Origin: Asticcacaulis sp. SL142
GTDB taxonomy: Bacteria > Pseudomonadota > Alphaproteobacteria > Caulobacterales > Caulobacteraceae
Assembly (NCBI RefSeq): GCF_026625745.1
Contig: NZ_CP113061.1
Coordinates: 1,513,501 to 1,577,500, forward strand
Direction: 5' to 3'
DNA length: 64,000 nt
Shown here: one piece after another, positions 53,380-62,241 of the stretch
How positions within the stretch are numbered: position 1 is the stretch's first letter
Layout of the letters: each line of letters opens with the position of its first letter
Notes under the pieces: generated by a model
Told to the model about the DNA's origin: nothing
What the model saw: only the letters and a program-made list of their open reading frames with translations
Database searches by the model: none
Position numbers and translations under genes: made by a program

Positions 53380-55533
53380 ATGGATACGCTCTACCGCCAG
53401 ACTACCGAACCCAAGGTGTCTGGCCAGAACCCTCATCTTCAGCGGTATCTTGCGGTGCGCGCCCATACTCTGGCACTGATCGCCCCGCTTTCGCCAGAGG
53501 ACATGGTGGTGCAGTCCATGCCGGACGCCAGTCCTGTCAAATGGCATCTGGCCCATACGACTTGGTTTTTTGAGACCTTTATCTTAAGCCAAATGGCCGG
53601 GTATCAGGTGTTTGATCCGGCATACTGCTACCTGTTTAATTCCTATTATGAGGCACTGGGCCCGCGTCAGCCGCGCGCCCAGCGGGGGCTTCTGACTCGC
53701 CCGTCTGTGGAGGCGGTTCTAGCCTATCGCCGCTATGTTGATGACCATATGGGGCGGATGCTGGCGTCAGAATTACAGGCGGAAGTCACTGATTTACTTG
53801 AGCTAGGGCTGGCTCACGAAGAACAGCATCAGGAACTGCTGTGCATGGATGTCCTGCATCTGCTGGCGCAATCCCCGCTCAAACCGGCCTACAATCCGCG
53901 CTGGCCATCTGTCGAGAGTGGACAGCGCGGGCGTTTCATCCGCATAGACGGCGGGCTGGTTGAGATCGGCGCGGACAATGTCGGCTTTGCCTTTGATAAT
54001 GAACGCCCGCGCCATAAGGTCTGGCTGGAACCGTTTGAGATCACCGACCGGCTGGTGACCAATGGCGAATGGCTGGAATTTATGGCCGACGGCGGTTATC
54101 AGCGCGCCGACCTGTGGCTGTCGGACGGCTGGGCTATGGTGCAGACAATGGGCTGGGACGCGCCGCTGTATTGGCAGGCCGATGGTGCTCATTGGCAGGT
54201 CATGAGCCTGCGGGGTGTGCAACCGCTGCAACCGGATGCCCCTGTTACGCATATCAGTTATTTTGAGGCCGCCGCCTTTGCCCATTGGAAAGGTGCGCGT
54301 CTGCCGACCGAAGCCGAATGGGAATTGGCGGCGATGGCAGGCGCACTAGAGCAATCCCACGATTTCGCTTGGCAATGGACGAATAGCGCCTATTTGCCCT
54401 ATCCCGGTTTCACCCCCGGCACCGGCGCGGTTGGCGAATATAACGGCAAGTTCATGTCGGGTCAGATGGTCCTGCGTGGCGGCGCTTCGGTCACCCCCAA
54501 GGGCCATACCCGCCCCACCTATCGCAACTTCTTTGCGCCTGATAAACGCTGGCTGTTTTCAGGGTTAAGGCTGGCCAGAGATGCAAAACCCAGAGACGCT
54601 AAACCGAACCGGTTCATAGACAGTGAGTTCTCCGCTGATGTTATCGCCGGGTTGACCTCCGCACCTAAATCTCTGTCGCCGAAATATTTCTATGATGCGG
54701 CGGGGTCTGAGCTGTTTGAAGCCATCTGCGAGTTACCGGAATATTACCCGACCCGCACGGAAACCGCCCTGCTGCAACGGATCGCACCGGACATCGCCGC
54801 CCATATTCCGGCGGGCGCGGCCCTGATTGAGTTTGGCAGCGGGGCCAGTGCCAAGACGCGCATCATGCTGGATGCCGCCCCGCACATATCGGCATATGTC
54901 CCCATCGACATCAGCGTGGACGCCTTGGACGGTGCCACTACCCGACTGAAAGCCAGCTACCCGCAGCTTGATATCCAGCCCGTTGCGGGAGATTTCACCG
55001 CCCGCGTCGACCTGCCGGACACGGTGCGCAACCGCCCCAAGGTCGGGTTTTTTCCGGGCTCAACCATTGGCAATTTCAGCCATGACGCCGCCATCGCCTT
55101 CTTAATGAGTGCGCGCGAGGTACTGGGCGACCACAGCCACCTGATTATCGGTGTCGATATGGTCAAGGATGAAGCCACACTCCATGCCGCCTATGATGAC
55201 GCCCAAGGGGTGACCGCCGCGTTCAATAAAAACCTGCTCGTCCGCATCAACCGCGAACTGGACGGCGATTTCGACCTTGATAGTTTTGATCATCTGGCAG
55301 TGTGGAACCCCGATCATGAGCGCATAGAAATGCACCTGGTCAGCCGCAAGGATCAGATCGTGCGCGCCGCTGGCCAGACTTTCACCTTCACGGCGGGCGA
55401 GCGCTTTCACACAGAAAACTCCCACAAATTCACGGTCGCCTCGTTCACCCGTCTTACCACCGCCGCTGGCTGGACAATCCGCGATCAGTGGATCAGCCCA
55501 TCGCCGGAATTTGCGGTTTTTCGTCTGACCTAA
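53380..55533 (+). CDS. egtBD: Fused ergothioneine synthase: EgtB-like sulfoxide synthase joined to EgtD-like histidine methyltransferase
   Basis: A single 717-residue frame. Residues ~15-170 are the DinB-like helical domain of EgtB, with iron-binding histidines in WHLAHTTWFFE (His59) and HEEQHQELL (His146, His150). Residues ~180-398 are the FGE-sulphatase-like domain (FEITDRLVTNGEWLEFMADG, RLPTEAEWELAAMAGA, FSGLRLARD). After a short tandem linker (RDAKPRDAKPNRF), residues ~415-717 are the EgtD domain: LSPKYFYDAAGSELFEAICE, LIEFGSGASAKTRIMLDA for SAM, FFPGSTIGNFSHD. EgtD trimethylates histidine to hercynine and EgtB adds sulphur to it, so one chain would carry both key steps. Usually these are two adjacent genes; fungal Egt1 is fused in the other order. 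AAAGGA precedes the ATG. EgtC and EgtE are not nearby. Confidence 0.9.
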   Translation: MDTLYRQTTEPKVSGQNPHLQRYLAVRAHTLALIAPLSPEDMVVQSMPDASPVKWHLAHTTWFFETFILSQMAGYQVFDPAYCYLFNSYYEALGPRQPRAQRGLLTRPSVEAVLAYRRYVDDHMGRMLASELQAEVTDLLELGLAHEEQHQELLCMDVLHLLAQSPLKPAYNPRWPSVESGQRGRFIRIDGGLVEIGADNVGFAFDNERPRHKVWLEPFEITDRLVTNGEWLEFMADGGYQRADLWLSDGWAMVQTMGWDAPLYWQADGAHWQVMSLRGVQPLQPDAPVTHISYFEAAAFAHWKGARLPTEAEWELAAMAGALEQSHDFAWQWTNSAYLPYPGFTPGTGAVGEYNGKFMSGQMVLRGGASVTPKGHTRPTYRNFFAPDKRWLFSGLRLARDAKPRDAKPNRFIDSEFSADVIAGLTSAPKSLSPKYFYDAAGSELFEAICELPEYYPTRTETALLQRIAPDIAAHIPAGAALIEFGSGASAKTRIMLDAAPHISAYVPIDISVDALDGATTRLKASYPQLDIQPVAGDFTARVDLPDTVRNRPKVGFFPGSTIGNFSHDAAIAFLMSAREVLGDHSHLIIGVDMVKDEATLHAAYDDAQGVTAAFNKNLLVRINRELDGDFDLDSFDHLAVWNPDHERIEMHLVSRKDQIVRAAGQTFTFTAGERFHTENSHKFTVASFTRLTTAAGWTIRDQWISPSPEFAVFRLT

Positions 55534-55638
55534 AGCTTTACGTTCCCCTTACAAAACAAGCTAAGTGACAAGATGGCTTTCAGGGTATGGTGATCTCTAT
55601 TACACTCCTAAAACATAGAGAGTTCAGAGCCTCAATCC

Positions 55639-56718
55639 ATGAAAATTTTCACCTGCAGCAACTGTCAGAATACGGTCTATTTCCATAACCGTAATTGCGT
55701 GAACTGCGGCTACCGGCTGGGCTTTGTGCCGCAGCTTCAGGAACTGTGCGCAATGGAGCCGGTCAGCGAACCGTTCTGGAAGCCGGTGAATGGTTCGGCC
55801 AGTCAGCGCTTTTGCGCCAATGCCGTTACCGATGTCTGTAACTGGACCGTCGGTGCCGAAGACCCCAACGATTTTTGTAGAGCCTGCCGCTATAACCGCT
55901 TCGTGCCCAACAGCATCGACAACTGGCGTCGGATTGGCGAGGCCCAACGACACCTGTTTTATTCGTTCCTGAAATGGAACCTGCCCGCCCAGGGCCGCGA
56001 TATTGATCCCAAAGGCGGTCTGGCCTTTGATTTCCTTGAGGATCAGATCACCTCCGATGGTCGCCATAAAGCTGCCATGACCGGCCACGATGAGGGCCTG
56101 ATCTCCATCCGCGCCGCCGAAGCCGATGACCTGACCCGCGAGACCGTGCGCAGCCAGATGAACGAGCATTACCGCACACTTTTGGGCCATTTCAGGCACG
56201 AAATCGGGCATTTTATCTGGAACAAGATGATCCGTGACGGTGGCCTGCTGGAAGAATGTCGCGCCGTCTTTGGCGATGACCGCATCGACTACGACACCGC
56301 CATTCAGAAGCACTACGCCAACGGTACGCCACCCAACTGGCAGAACGAATATATTTCGGCCTACGCCTCGATGCACCCGTGGGAGGATTTCGCGGAATCG
56401 TTTGCGCACTGCCTGCATATTATTGATGCGCTGGAAACCGCCCACTGTTACGGCATGGCGCTCAAGGCCCCGCACCACGAAAACATAGCCGCCGATGTCG
56501 ATTTCGACCCCTATACGGTGCTCGATTTCGAGCGTCTGGCTGAGACCTGGATACCGCTCAGCGTCGCTATCAACTCCATCCATGCCTCAATGGGGGAGCG
56601 CCCGCTTTACCCGTTTATCCTGTCCCCGCGCGTCAAGGAAAAGCTGGCGTTTGTGCATAAGATCATCACCCGTCAGCCGGTGCAGCGCCCCTACATGCAA
56701 ACGCCGCAAATGGCGTAA
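55639..56718 (+). CDS. Zinc-ribbon metallopeptidase-like protein (peptidase_Mx type)
   Basis: A 359-residue cytoplasmic protein. The N terminus is a zinc ribbon with CxxC pairs (FTCSNCQN, CVNCGYRLG) and a further pair (DFCRACRYNR). The catalytic domain has H-E-x2-H in GHFRHEIGHFIW and a third-ligand region WEDFAESFAHCLHI. This matches the putative zinc-binding metallopeptidase family (DUF2248/peptidase_Mx), common in alphaproteobacteria with unknown targets. It is 105 bases after the ergothioneine gene on the same strand and may share its transcript; a functional link is not known. Confidence 0.85.
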   Translation: MKIFTCSNCQNTVYFHNRNCVNCGYRLGFVPQLQELCAMEPVSEPFWKPVNGSASQRFCANAVTDVCNWTVGAEDPNDFCRACRYNRFVPNSIDNWRRIGEAQRHLFYSFLKWNLPAQGRDIDPKGGLAFDFLEDQITSDGRHKAAMTGHDEGLISIRAAEADDLTRETVRSQMNEHYRTLLGHFRHEIGHFIWNKMIRDGGLLEECRAVFGDDRIDYDTAIQKHYANGTPPNWQNEYISAYASMHPWEDFAESFAHCLHIIDALETAHCYGMALKAPHHENIAADVDFDPYTVLDFERLAETWIPLSVAINSIHASMGERPLYPFILSPRVKEKLAFVHKIITRQPVQRPYMQTPQMA

Positions 56719-56779
56719 AAAAGCAGGTGCGCAGACTGGCTGCGGCTGATATGGTTAACGTCTGTTCGACTTAAGGGGG

Positions 56780-57400
56780 ATGAAGGTCGTGTCACGGATA
56801 TTACCGCTTACCGTTATTTTTGCGTTGCTGGCGTTCGTCGCGGCGTTTCTGGCCGGGCCGATCTGGTCGTTTTACGATCTGCGCTCCTCGGCCGAAGCCG
56901 AGGATATTCAAAGCCTTGCCGAACTGGTCGCGTTTGATGATGTGCGCACAAGCCTTAAGGCCCAGTTGATCACCTCCACCGGGGGCGACAGCATCGCCGC
57001 CCCGCCGCCCAGCTTCCTGAAAGACCCGATCGGTGCCGTGGCTGCCGCCATTGTGCCCATGACCAAGCCCGCCCCGACCATCAATATCGACTCGTATCTG
57101 ACCGCCCGTGCGATTTGGGCGCTGACCTTGGGCGCCGGTAAGGATGCCAATAAGGTCGACCCCAGAACCTTTACCGACAAACCGCCGGTGCCTGATGTGC
57201 TCTACTGGAGCCCTGACCGCACCCGCCTGTCGGTCACCCATCCGGTGCAGGGCGAGACCATCTTCACCATGAAGCGCAAGACTTTGTTTGGCTGGCAACT
57301 GATGCATGTCGGTCTGCCGGGTACGGACGACCTGCCCGCCACCATGCCGGTGACACCTTCGCCCGAAGACAAGGCGCTCAGCAAATCGCCTGTTGAGTAG
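56780..57400 (+). CDS. DUF2939-family membrane-anchored protein
   Basis: A 206-residue protein with one N-terminal membrane segment (LPLTVIFALLAFVAAFLAGP) and an outside domain. The pattern FYDLRSSAEAEDIQSLAELV then AFDDVRTSLKAQL is the DUF2939 signature. YLTARAIWALTLGAG and the C-terminal TIFTMKRKTLFGWQLMHVGL are consistent with it. Function unknown. The ATG at 56780 has AAGGGGG only one base away, so GTG at 56789 (VSRILPL), which then has GAAGG at good spacing, may be the true start. It converges on the M20 peptidase gene with six bases between the stop codons. Confidence 0.82.
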   Translation: MKVVSRILPLTVIFALLAFVAAFLAGPIWSFYDLRSSAEAEDIQSLAELVAFDDVRTSLKAQLITSTGGDSIAAPPPSFLKDPIGAVAAAIVPMTKPAPTINIDSYLTARAIWALTLGAGKDANKVDPRTFTDKPPVPDVLYWSPDRTRLSVTHPVQGETIFTMKRKTLFGWQLMHVGLPGTDDLPATMPVTPSPEDKALSKSPVE

Positions 57401-57406
57401 AGTGCC

Positions 57407-58717
57407 CTACCCCCGCGTCAGCATAAACAGCGCCGCCAGAGCATGGGCGCGCACCCCGACCTCCATCGCCGGTTCATAGATGTTGAAATAGGGCGAATGG
57501 TTGGGCGGGATTTTTTCCGGGTCTTCGCCGGGTTTAGCGATCCCTAAAAAGCAAAATACCCCCGGCACGACCTTTTGGTATTCGGCAAAGTCCTCACCGC
57601 CAGTAATCAGGGTGGCCTTATCGCTGACCTTACCCTCCCCCGCCGCCTTGACCAGCACCGGGAATATATCTTTCGACAGTTGCGGATCGTTGTAGGTCAG
57701 CGGCGCATTCATAGTGAACTCGACCCTGGCCGTCGCGCCATAAGACGCTGCCAATTGTTCGACCGCCTTGGTCACCTTATCGATGGTTTCATCACGGCGC
57801 GCCTTGGAAAAGGTGCGCATGGTGCCCGCCAGCCGCAGGGTTTCGGGGATGATATTATAGCGCAAGCCGCCTTCCATGATCGAAATCGTCACCACCGTCG
57901 GCTCCTTGGTGATGTTCAGCCGGCGCGAGGTAATCTGATTGATGGTCTGGGTGATGTCGGCCGCCAGTGCGGTAATATCGACCCCGTCCCAAGGCCGTGA
58001 TCCGTGGGTCTGAACGCCCTTTAGCTGGATCTCCAGCCGGTCGGTCTGGGCCATAAAGCCTTCGGGCCGGTACAGCAGTTCGCCGGTTTTACCCGGCCAG
58101 ACATGGATGCCGAAGATGGATTTTACCTTGGGATTATCCAGCGCGCCGTCGCGGATCATGACATCGGCGCCGCCCTCCTCACCCTTGGGCGGGCCTTCCT
58201 CAGCCGGTTGAAAGATAAAGACAATCTCTCCGGCAATGTCGGCCTTCATCTGGCTAAGGACTTCTGCCGCCCCCAGCAGCATGGCGACATGGGCATCGTG
58301 GCCGCAGGCGTGGGTGACCGGCACGGCCTTGCCCTCATATTCGCCCATGGCTTTGGAGGCAAACGGCTCACCCGTCTTGTCTTCAACCGGCAAGGCGTCC
58401 ATGTCGGCGCGTAACGCGACCGCAGGCCCCGGCTTTGCGCCCGTCAGCACACCCACCACGCCATTGCCCGCAAGGCCGGTGCGCACGCTAAGCCCCATGC
58501 GTTTCAGTTCTTTGGCGACCAGTTTTCCGGTGCGCACTTCACGGTTGGACAGTTCCGGGTTCTGATGGATATCGCGCCGCCAGGCGACGACCTTGGGCTG
58601 GTACTGGGCCGCCAGTGACGCCACGCGGGCCTCAAGACCTTGCGCCCACGCGGGCAAGGGCACGGCCGCCGCAGTCAGCCCCATCAGAACAAAACGGCGA
58701 TCAAAGTGGATGGTCAT
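57407..58717 (-). CDS. M20-family metallopeptidase/amidohydrolase, exported
   Basis: A 436-residue zinc hydrolase of the M20D group (hippurate hydrolase, N-acyl amino acid amidohydrolase). Signal-type N terminus FDRRFVLMGLTAAAVPLPAW (Ala-Gln-Gly cleavage), then WRRDIHQNPELSNRE, the metal-binding VTHACGHDAHVAMLLGAA and FIFQPAEEGPP, and the dimer-domain THGSRPWDGVD. The final metal ligand region is PPNHSPYFNI. Substrates are N-acylated amino acids or small peptides, not predictable further. It is divergent from the AEC carrier gene, with about 120 bases between. Confidence 0.9.
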   Translation of the reverse strand: MTIHFDRRFVLMGLTAAAVPLPAWAQGLEARVASLAAQYQPKVVAWRRDIHQNPELSNREVRTGKLVAKELKRMGLSVRTGLAGNGVVGVLTGAKPGPAVALRADMDALPVEDKTGEPFASKAMGEYEGKAVPVTHACGHDAHVAMLLGAAEVLSQMKADIAGEIVFIFQPAEEGPPKGEEGGADVMIRDGALDNPKVKSIFGIHVWPGKTGELLYRPEGFMAQTDRLEIQLKGVQTHGSRPWDGVDITALAADITQTINQITSRRLNITKEPTVVTISIMEGGLRYNIIPETLRLAGTMRTFSKARRDETIDKVTKAVEQLAASYGATARVEFTMNAPLTYNDPQLSKDIFPVLVKAAGEGKVSDKATLITGGEDFAEYQKVVPGVFCFLGIAKPGEDPEKIPPNHSPYFNIYEPAMEVGVRAHALAALFMLTRG

Positions 58718-58836
58718 GGCCTGCCCCTCATGTGAAGCCTAAAGCCTTTCACTGAAACGCCGATCCGGCAAGTTTTTTTGCGGCGCGGCACCGCAACCGC
58801 TTTACCTGAAAGCGTGCGTGGTTTACGCCAAATCCC

Positions 58837-59757
58837 ATGTTTGAAACCGTCGCGCGCGTCCTGATCTTTTTCTGCCTGATCGGTTTGGGGGCGGTGCTGG
58901 TTAAAACCAAACGCCTGACCGCGCACGGCCTTGATGGCTTATCGGCCTATTTCTACTGGCTGGGCTTTCCGGCTTTTCTGCTGTCCTATTTCTCGCAGAT
59001 GACCCGTCCCGATGTCCACACCAGCCTGATGATATTGACCTATGCCGGGGCCATGATCGTGTGCGCCGCGGTCAGCGTCATCACCCTGAGCGCGTTGAAA
59101 TCCCAGCGCACCGAAGCGATCGGTGCGGGCATGGCCAGCTTTATCAATAACTCGGCGTTCCTCGGCATCCCCATAGCCACCAGCCTGTTCGGGCAGGCGG
59201 CAGGCCAGATCGGGGCGCTGATTGTCGCCGTCGATTTCCTTTTGCTGTTTTGTCTGGGCTGTGCCGCGCTGGCGTGGTCATCGGGCCATAAAATCCGCGC
59301 CGCCCTCAAACGCACCGCCATGAACCCGACGATTATCGCCAGCGCGGTGGGCTTGGTGCTGATGCTGTTTCATGTGCGCTTTCCGCCGGTGTTTCAAACG
59401 GGGCTTGATATGCTGGGGCGGTCCGGCCCGCCGGTCGCGTTAGTGGCGCTGGGCGGGATGCTGGCCATGATGCCGGCAAAGACCCTGTTCGGGTTTGAAA
59501 AATCGTCAGCCGTGGCCGTGACCGCCAAGATCGTCCTCGCGCCCGCCGTTGTAGCCATTGCCCTGTGGGCCGTGAATGCCGAGCCACTCATTTTCAAAAC
59601 CGGCGTCCTTCTGGCCGCCACCCCCACGGCGGTCAGCGTGTTTATTCAGACCAAAATCTATGGCACCTGGTATGAAAATGCCGCCATCGCCATTTCCCAA
59701 AGCACGGCCATCAGCCTGTTTACCCTCAGCGCCATCGCGCTAATTTTAACCCACTAA
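58837..59757 (+). CDS. AEC-family (auxin efflux carrier-like) transporter
   Basis: A 306-residue inner-membrane carrier with ten hydrophobic segments in two five-helix halves, as in the AEC family. FCLIGLGAVLVKTKRLTAHG and the helix-breaking motifs FINNSAFLGIPIATSLFG and AATPTAVSVFIQTKIYGTW are typical. Bacterial members export small acids such as malate or malonate; the substrate here is unknown. A Dabb-fold gene starts ten bases after the stop and is probably cotranscribed. Confidence 0.88.
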   Translation: MFETVARVLIFFCLIGLGAVLVKTKRLTAHGLDGLSAYFYWLGFPAFLLSYFSQMTRPDVHTSLMILTYAGAMIVCAAVSVITLSALKSQRTEAIGAGMASFINNSAFLGIPIATSLFGQAAGQIGALIVAVDFLLLFCLGCAALAWSSGHKIRAALKRTAMNPTIIASAVGLVLMLFHVRFPPVFQTGLDMLGRSGPPVALVALGGMLAMMPAKTLFGFEKSSAVAVTAKIVLAPAVVAIALWAVNAEPLIFKTGVLLAATPTAVSVFIQTKIYGTWYENAAIAISQSTAISLFTLSAIALILTH

Positions 59758-59767
59758 AGGAACTGCC

Positions 59768-60058
59768 ATGATCAAGCACATCGTCATGTGGAAACTGAAA
59801 GACGACAACAAAGCCGAAAACGCGGCCAAGGTGAAAGAGGTTCTGGAAGGTCTGGCCGGTAAAATCGACGGCCTGACCTTGATCGAGGTCGGCATTGATT
59901 TTTCCGCGACCAATGTGTCGGGTGATGTCGTGCTCTATTCTGAGTTCACCTCGCGCGCAGCCCTTGACGCCTATCAGGTTCACCCCGCCCATCAGGAAGC
60001 TGCCGCCTTCGTGCGCTCGGTCGTGGCCGATCGCCTGATGGTCGATTACGAAATCTGA
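59768..60058 (+). CDS. Dabb-family protein (stress-responsive alpha/beta barrel)
   Basis: A 96-residue protein of the dimeric alpha/beta-barrel Dabb family. MIKHIVMWKLKDDNK with its conserved His, GLTLIEVGIDFS, VVLYSEFTSRAALDAYQVHP and HQEAAAFVRSVV match the family closely. Members range from stress proteins to cyclases such as olivetolic acid cyclase; function here is unknown. AAAGGA precedes the ATG at 59768. A small hairpin without a T run follows at 60074-60090. Confidence 0.87.
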   Translation: MIKHIVMWKLKDDNKAENAAKVKEVLEGLAGKIDGLTLIEVGIDFSATNVSGDVVLYSEFTSRAALDAYQVHPAHQEAAAFVRSVVADRLMVDYEI

Positions 60059-60094
60059 TGTTGACTAAAGGCGCCTTATCCTCGATAAGGCCCG

Positions 60095-60260
60095 CATCCT
60101 TTAGGGGAGTAACCGCGCGGTTTTAATCGCGGATAACGTCAACATACTTGCCGGGTATCGGCATGGCGTTATCAGTCTGTGGCCACACAGTCGAGGTGAG
60201 ACCTAACGATCCGCTGACGGCCAGATGTGATTGGCCGCCGTCAGAAGATCGTTATGTCTT
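60095..60260 (+). promoter_or_regulatory. yybP-ykoY manganese riboswitch
   Basis: The leader of the TMEM165-family gene has the conserved parts of the yybP-ykoY aptamer: TTTAGGGGAGTAACC at 60100-60114 and GAGGTGAGACCTAACG at 60193-60208, separated by stem-forming sequence (CATGGCGTTATC near 60162-60173). An inverted repeat with CTGACGGC and GCCGTCAG arms (about 60214-60243) follows and may be the expression platform. This riboswitch class senses manganese and is often found before manganese exporters of this very family, which supports both calls. Confidence 0.82.
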
Positions 60261-60293
60261 ATGACCGGCCGGTCACGATTGCGAACCTAACCT

Positions 60294-60861
60294 ATGGATG
60301 CCTTCCTCCACTCCACCACCCTCGTCGCCCTCAGCGAAATTGGTGACAAGACGCAATTGCTGGCGCTGATTCTGGCCGCGCGGTATCAAAAACCCGCGCC
60401 GATTATCTTTGGTATTTTTGTAGCCACCCTGATCAACCATGCCTTTGCGGCCTGGGTCGGCACGTTCGTGGGTGGTCTGGGCATAGACGCCTATATGCCG
60501 TGGCTGGTCGCCATTGCCTTTATCGGTCTGGGTTTATGGATTCTGGTGCCCGATAAAATCGAAGAGGGCGAAGGTGAAATCAAAAAAAGACTACGGCCCG
60601 TTTGTCACCACCACCATTATGTTCTTTCTGGCCGAAATGGGCGACAAGACCCAGATCGCGACCGTGGCCTTGGGCGCTCAGTATGACAGCCTGATCGCCG
60701 TAGTTTTGGGGACGACCTTGGGCATGATGCTGGCCAATGTGCCCGCGGTATTCTTTGGCGATAAGGTGCTGAAGGTCGTGCCGATGCAGTATATCCGCTG
60801 GGCCGCATCCGTGATGTTTGTCGGCTTTGGGGTGTGGCAGATCATTAATTTGCTCAAATAG
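60294..60861 (+). pseudogene. TMEM165/GDT1-family (UPF0016) manganese exporter, interrupted by a one-base insertion
   Basis: The first frame gives the first half of the transporter with the metal-binding motif SEIGDKTQLLALILA; the second frame gives the second half with AEMGDKTQIATVALGAQYDS. Members consist of two such three-helix halves with E-x-G-D-K-T motifs and export Mn2+ (and Ca2+). The frames join if one A is removed from the seven-A run at 60582-60588 (EIKKDYGPFVTTTIMFFLAE), giving the normal 188 residues. As read, the protein would stop after the first half plus 36 unrelated residues. A homopolymer error is likely. It is headed by a manganese riboswitch. Confidence 0.88.
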
Positions 60862-60867
60862 ATGCCA

Positions 60868-61027
60868 CTTCCTCCGCCCCACTATGTGGGGAGGTGGCAT
60901 TGAGCATCGCGAAATGACGGAGGGGTATTTTAATACCAATCATACCCCTCCGCCTCGTAAACTCGGCACCTCCCCATGCTTTTTAAGTGCGCTACCGCTG
61001 CGCTGCTTGAGCGCGCATGGGGAGGAG
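60868..61027. repeat. Intergenic inverted-repeat element R3
   Basis: A 160-base element between the TMEM165-type gene and the SDR gene, with CCTCC/GGAGG ends and internal inverted repeats (CCCCACTATGTGGGG; ATACCCCTCCG against CGGAGGGGTAT). The block at 60909-60926 is an exact inverted copy of 18 bases of R2, and the surrounding ~40 bases are also similar. Its right end meets the end of the SDR gene. Confidence 0.72.
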
Positions 61028-61030
61028 ATA

Positions 61031-61819
61031 CTACTCCGGTGACGCTGACGATCCGGCCAGTATCCCACCGTCGATGTTGAACTCAGACCCGGTGATATAG
61101 GTCGCCTCATCCGATGCCAAAAGCAGCACCAGGGCGGCCACCTCTTCCGGCCGCCCAAACCGGTGCAAAGGAGCGGCGGCCTTCATCTTATCGGCATTGC
61201 TTTTCTTGACGATCTCATCCCACATAGCGGTCTGAATCGCCGCCGGATGGACCGAATTGCAGCGGATATTCAGGTTCTGCTCGGCACAATATAGCGCCAC
61301 GGTTTTCGAGTGATTGCGCACCGCCGCTTTTGAGGCTGCATAGGCCGCCTGATGCGGAATACCGACCAGCCCCGACCGCGACGACATATTGATGATCGAC
61401 CCGTTTGAGCCCGTTTCGCGCATCACCCGAATGGCGTGCTTGCAGCCCAAAAACGTGCCGTCCAGATTGACGTGCATGACCTTGCGCCAGTCTTCCAGCG
61501 CCGTATGTTCCGGGTCGTGTGGCCGCCCGCCACCACCCTCATTGCCGGTAATACCGGCATTATTCACCAGGATATTCAAGGCCCCGAACTTGGCGGCGAT
61601 GATATCGGTGACGTTTATCCACTCGGATTCCAGCGCCACATCCAGGTGCATGTAGGAGGCACGTTCGCCCAATTCAGACGCCAGCGCCTCGCCTTCTTTC
61701 GGGTCGATGTCGGAGATAATGACGGTTGCCCCTTCCGCCACAAAGGCCCGCACGATCGCTTCCCCGATCCCGCTGGCCCCGCCGGTGACAAGGGCGACTT
61801 TGTTGTTAAGACGGGTCAT
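61031..61819 (-). CDS. SDR-family NAD(P)-dependent oxidoreductase
   Basis: A 262-residue classical SDR. Coenzyme motif TGGASGIGEA with Asp after strand 2 (IISDIDPKEG), which favours NAD(H); NNAGITG; active-site Ser in NMSSRSG and Y-x3-K in YAASKAAV; and PAAIQTAM in the substrate loop. The C-terminal GSEFNIDGG is standard. The start at 61819 is MTRLNNKVALVTGG, as in close family members. The substrate is unknown; this pattern is common in steroid- or cyclic-alcohol dehydrogenases. Its end abuts the R3 repeat. Confidence 0.88.
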   Translation of the reverse strand: MTRLNNKVALVTGGASGIGEAIVRAFVAEGATVIISDIDPKEGEALASELGERASYMHLDVALESEWINVTDIIAAKFGALNILVNNAGITGNEGGGGRPHDPEHTALEDWRKVMHVNLDGTFLGCKHAIRVMRETGSNGSIINMSSRSGLVGIPHQAAYAASKAAVRNHSKTVALYCAEQNLNIRCNSVHPAAIQTAMWDEIVKKSNADKMKAAAPLHRFGRPEEVAALVLLLASDEATYITGSEFNIDGGILAGSSASPE

Positions 61820-61888
61820 GGTGCGGCTCCTGTTGTGTCAGTCATTATGCGCTGACATGCGTCAAAAACCAAAGCGGCATTGCGACGT

Positions 61889-61917
61889 TTGACGGGATTT
61901 CATTAATGCAGTACAAT
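61889..61917 (+). promoter_or_regulatory. Sigma-70 promoter of the toxin-antitoxin operon
   Basis: TTGACG (61889-61894), 17-base spacer, TACAAT (61912-61917). The imperfect inverted repeat TGTT-cacttat-AACA at 61918-61932 just downstream is a likely operator for the antitoxin's autoregulation. Confidence 0.68.
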
Positions 61918-61941
61918 GTGTTCACTTATAACAGGTGCTTT

Positions 61942-62241
61942 ATGGCTGCTAAGGCTGATACATTCTCGGTTCGGTTGCCCGACGATCTTAAGGCCGAGAT
62001 CACCCGCATCGCCGAGGCGACGCAGCGGTCGCGCGCGTTTGTTATCAAAGAGGCCGTGGCCGCCTATGTCGAAGATCACCGCGCCTACAAGGCGGCCATT
62101 CAGGAAGCCATAGCTGAGGCCGATAAAGGCGTGTTCATTTCGGGCGAAAAGGTCATGGCCTGGCTTGAAGAGTTGCGCACCAATCCCGATGCCCCCGATC
62201 CCGAACCGGATATATTCCCTGAGACCGATACCAGAGCATGA
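61942..62241 (+). CDS. Ribbon-helix-helix antitoxin (CopG type)
   Basis: A 99-residue protein. The N-terminal ~45 residues form a ribbon-helix-helix DNA-binding fold (TFSVRLPDDLKAEITRIAEA, SRAFVIKEAVAAYV); the acidic C-terminal part (EKVMAWLEELRTNPDAPDPE) is the typical toxin-binding tail. The ATG at 61942 (MAAKADTF) is chosen over an in-frame ATG at 61906, which would lie inside the promoter. The stop overlaps the toxin start (ATGA), the usual coupling for such pairs. It would neutralise the ParE-like toxin and repress the operon. Confidence 0.88.
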   Translation: MAAKADTFSVRLPDDLKAEITRIAEATQRSRAFVIKEAVAAYVEDHRAYKAAIQEAIAEADKGVFISGEKVMAWLEELRTNPDAPDPEPDIFPETDTRA

